From contig CABDWT010000004.1 of assembly GCA_901456055.1 (NCBI GenBank), positions 868,001-932,000 on the forward strand: 64,000 nucleotides of DNA, in the 5' to 3' direction. Made by a program: the position numbers and the translations under genes. The notes beneath the pieces were generated by a model. The model had not been told where the DNA came from. It did not search any database and worked only from the letters and a program-made list of their open reading frames with translations. The DNA is from Phytobacter ursingii (GTDB taxonomy: Bacteria > Pseudomonadota > Gammaproteobacteria > Enterobacterales > Enterobacteriaceae). Shown here one piece after another: positions 63,218 to 64,000 of this stretch (within the stretch, counting starts at the first letter, position 1; each line of letters starts with the position of its first letter).

Positions 63218-63469
63218 ATGAGTACAGCGCTCATTTCCCTCGGCGCAGGTGTGTTTATTGGGCTGGTTTATGCCTTGTTAAAGGTCCGTTCGCCGGCACC
63301 GCCAGCGGTAGCCCTGGTAGGGCTGCTCGGCATGCTGGCGGGTGAACAGGCTATCTCTGCGTTGCGCCCGCACCATGAACCCCAGGCCGCCATAAGTCAG
63401 CCACAGGCTGCAGCGCAAACGGCAGACAACGCGATCCTTTCTCAACGCCATCAGACAGGGGCAGGCTAA
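63218..63469 (+). CDS. XapX-domain membrane protein 1
   Basis: An 83-residue protein with two membrane segments (residues about 4-22 and 30-48) and the XapX/DUF1427 pattern SLGAGVFIGLVYALLKVRSP and GLLGMLAGEQ. ATG 63218 lies 7 bases after AAGGGGAG; the earlier in-frame ATG 63212 is too close to it. The C-terminal tail is Gln/Ala-rich. Function unknown; a second copy follows 2 bp later. Confidence 0.85.
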   Translation: MSTALISLGAGVFIGLVYALLKVRSPAPPAVALVGLLGMLAGEQAISALRPHHEPQAAISQPQAAAQTADNAILSQRHQTGAG

Positions 63470-63471
63470 CC

Positions 63472-63726
63472 ATGTTGAAATCGTATGTCATTTCTCTGGC
63501 GGCGGGCCTGTTAGCGGGCGTTATCTATGGCGCAATGCAGGTACACTCACCCGCGCCACCGATCGTCGCCCTGCTGGGCCTTTTTGGTATGCTGGTCGGC
63601 GAACAACTGATTCCGCTCGCCCGGCGACTTCTGCGCCGCGAGCCGGTGACAATGGCCTGGTTTCGTCATGAATGTGTGCCCAAAATCAGCGGCACGCCAC
63701 CTCCTGACGACAAAAGCGCCCCTTAG
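63472..63726 (+). CDS. XapX-domain membrane protein 2
   Basis: An 84-residue paralogue of the preceding protein: SLAAGLLAGVIYGAMQVHSP and GLFGMLVGEQ recur, with two membrane segments and a basic C-terminal tail (ARRLLRREP). The tandem pair probably arose by duplication and may form a heteromer. Function unknown. Confidence 0.85.
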   Translation: MLKSYVISLAAGLLAGVIYGAMQVHSPAPPIVALLGLFGMLVGEQLIPLARRLLRREPVTMAWFRHECVPKISGTPPPDDKSAP

Positions 63727-63752
63727 CCAGAGGGCAGACAGAGGAGTACGGC

Positions 63753-64000
63753 ATGAGGCTGTCACCGCGCATTGTCATTATCGATGATGAACGTTCCGTC
63801 CGTAGTGGATTAAGCAACCTGCTCCAGTCGGAGGGGTACGATTCTGACGCCTTCGACTCTGCGGAGGCATTTCTTCATAATGAATCCGCGCTGTCTGACG
63901 CATCTCTGCTTATTATTGATATCAAGCTAAAAGGTATGAGCGGCCTGGATTTGTATCGCCGGGTGGCTCAGCTTTGCGCGCCGCCGCCGGTGATTTTTAT
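63753..64000 (+). CDS. Response regulator (FixJ-like), 3' end outside window
   Basis: The first 82 codons of a response regulator: acidic pocket IIDDERS, phosphoacceptor Asp56 in LLIIDIKLKGMSG, and the start of the beta-4 strand (PPPVIFI). The GAGGAG site at 63741-63746 fits ATG 63753. It begins 26 bp after the second XapX gene. The effector domain and a partner kinase are beyond the window; FixJ-type is a judgement from the receiver sequence. Confidence 0.85.
   Translation, partial: MRLSPRIVIIDDERSVRSGLSNLLQSEGYDSDAFDSAEAFLHNESALSDASLLIIDIKLKGMSGLDLYRRVAQLCAPPPVIF

Overview
The window is chromosomal DNA of an enteric bacterium (family Enterobacteriaceae). The backbone from about 18.3 to 50.6 kb carries, in inverted orientation, the E. 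coli K-12 order pheV-yqgA-speC-nupG-mltC-yggX-mutY-trmB-yggL-yggN-hemW-rdgB-yggU-yggT-yggS-yggR-ruvX-yqgE-gshB-rsmE-endA-sprT. Protein lengths match K-12, but a complete citrate-lyase locus sits between speC and nupG, and galP/metK do not follow sprT. This suggests a Citrobacter/Enterobacter/Leclercia-like genus rather than E. coli itself; the genus is inference.

Region 1 (1-18.3 kb) is the right end of an integrative conjugative element (ICE) of the SPI-7/PAPI-1 type, integrated at the 3' end of tRNA-Phe (pheV). It holds the end of the type IV secretion operon (TraC-like ATPase, then TIGR03757-, TIGR03756- and TIGR03755-like proteins and a TraG-N protein), interrupted by an AT-rich AIPR-type defence gene. 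Next comes an accessory stretch: a cold-shock-domain membrane protein, a highly structured non-coding region flanking an integrase-fold gene, and five small unknown genes. An ArdC-type antirestriction gene and a PD-(D/E)XK-like gene follow. The element ends with a MobH-like relaxase protein that lacks its HD motif, and the tyrosine integrase. Two observations stand out: tandem pseudoknot-like repeats whose stems co-vary, present on both sides of the integrase-fold gene, and a family of four related attenuator-like leaders in front of small ICE genes.

Region 2 (18.3-32.1 kb) is tRNA-Phe, yqgA, speC with a long leader and possible leader peptide, then the citrate fermentation locus. A CitAB two-component system is divergent from an operon of a 2HCT citrate carrier, an FAH-family enzyme and citCDEFXG. 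No oxaloacetate decarboxylase pump genes are present here; the FAH protein is a candidate soluble oxaloacetate-processing enzyme.

Region 3 (32.1-50.6 kb) is conserved housekeeping: nucleoside uptake, murein turnover, oxidative-damage repair, tRNA modification, haem chaperone, nucleotide sanitation, PLP homeostasis, glutathione synthesis and 16S rRNA methylation. Accessory insertions are a DUF559 gene with 43-bp tandem repeats and an FAD oxidoreductase/IclR pair.

Region 4 (50.6-57.0 kb) is an Rhs polymorphic-toxin locus: one PAAR-type Rhs gene broken by an internal deletion/frameshift, with a JAMM-like (DUF4329) tip, followed by two displaced Rhs tips, each toxin tip with its own small immunity-like gene. 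Region 5 (57.3-64 kb) is an accessory metabolic cluster: alpha/beta hydrolase, MFS exporter, DoxX protein, amidohydrolase, isochorismatase-family hydrolase, two XapX proteins and a response regulator cut by the window end. A pair of palindromic operators lies in its divergent promoter region.
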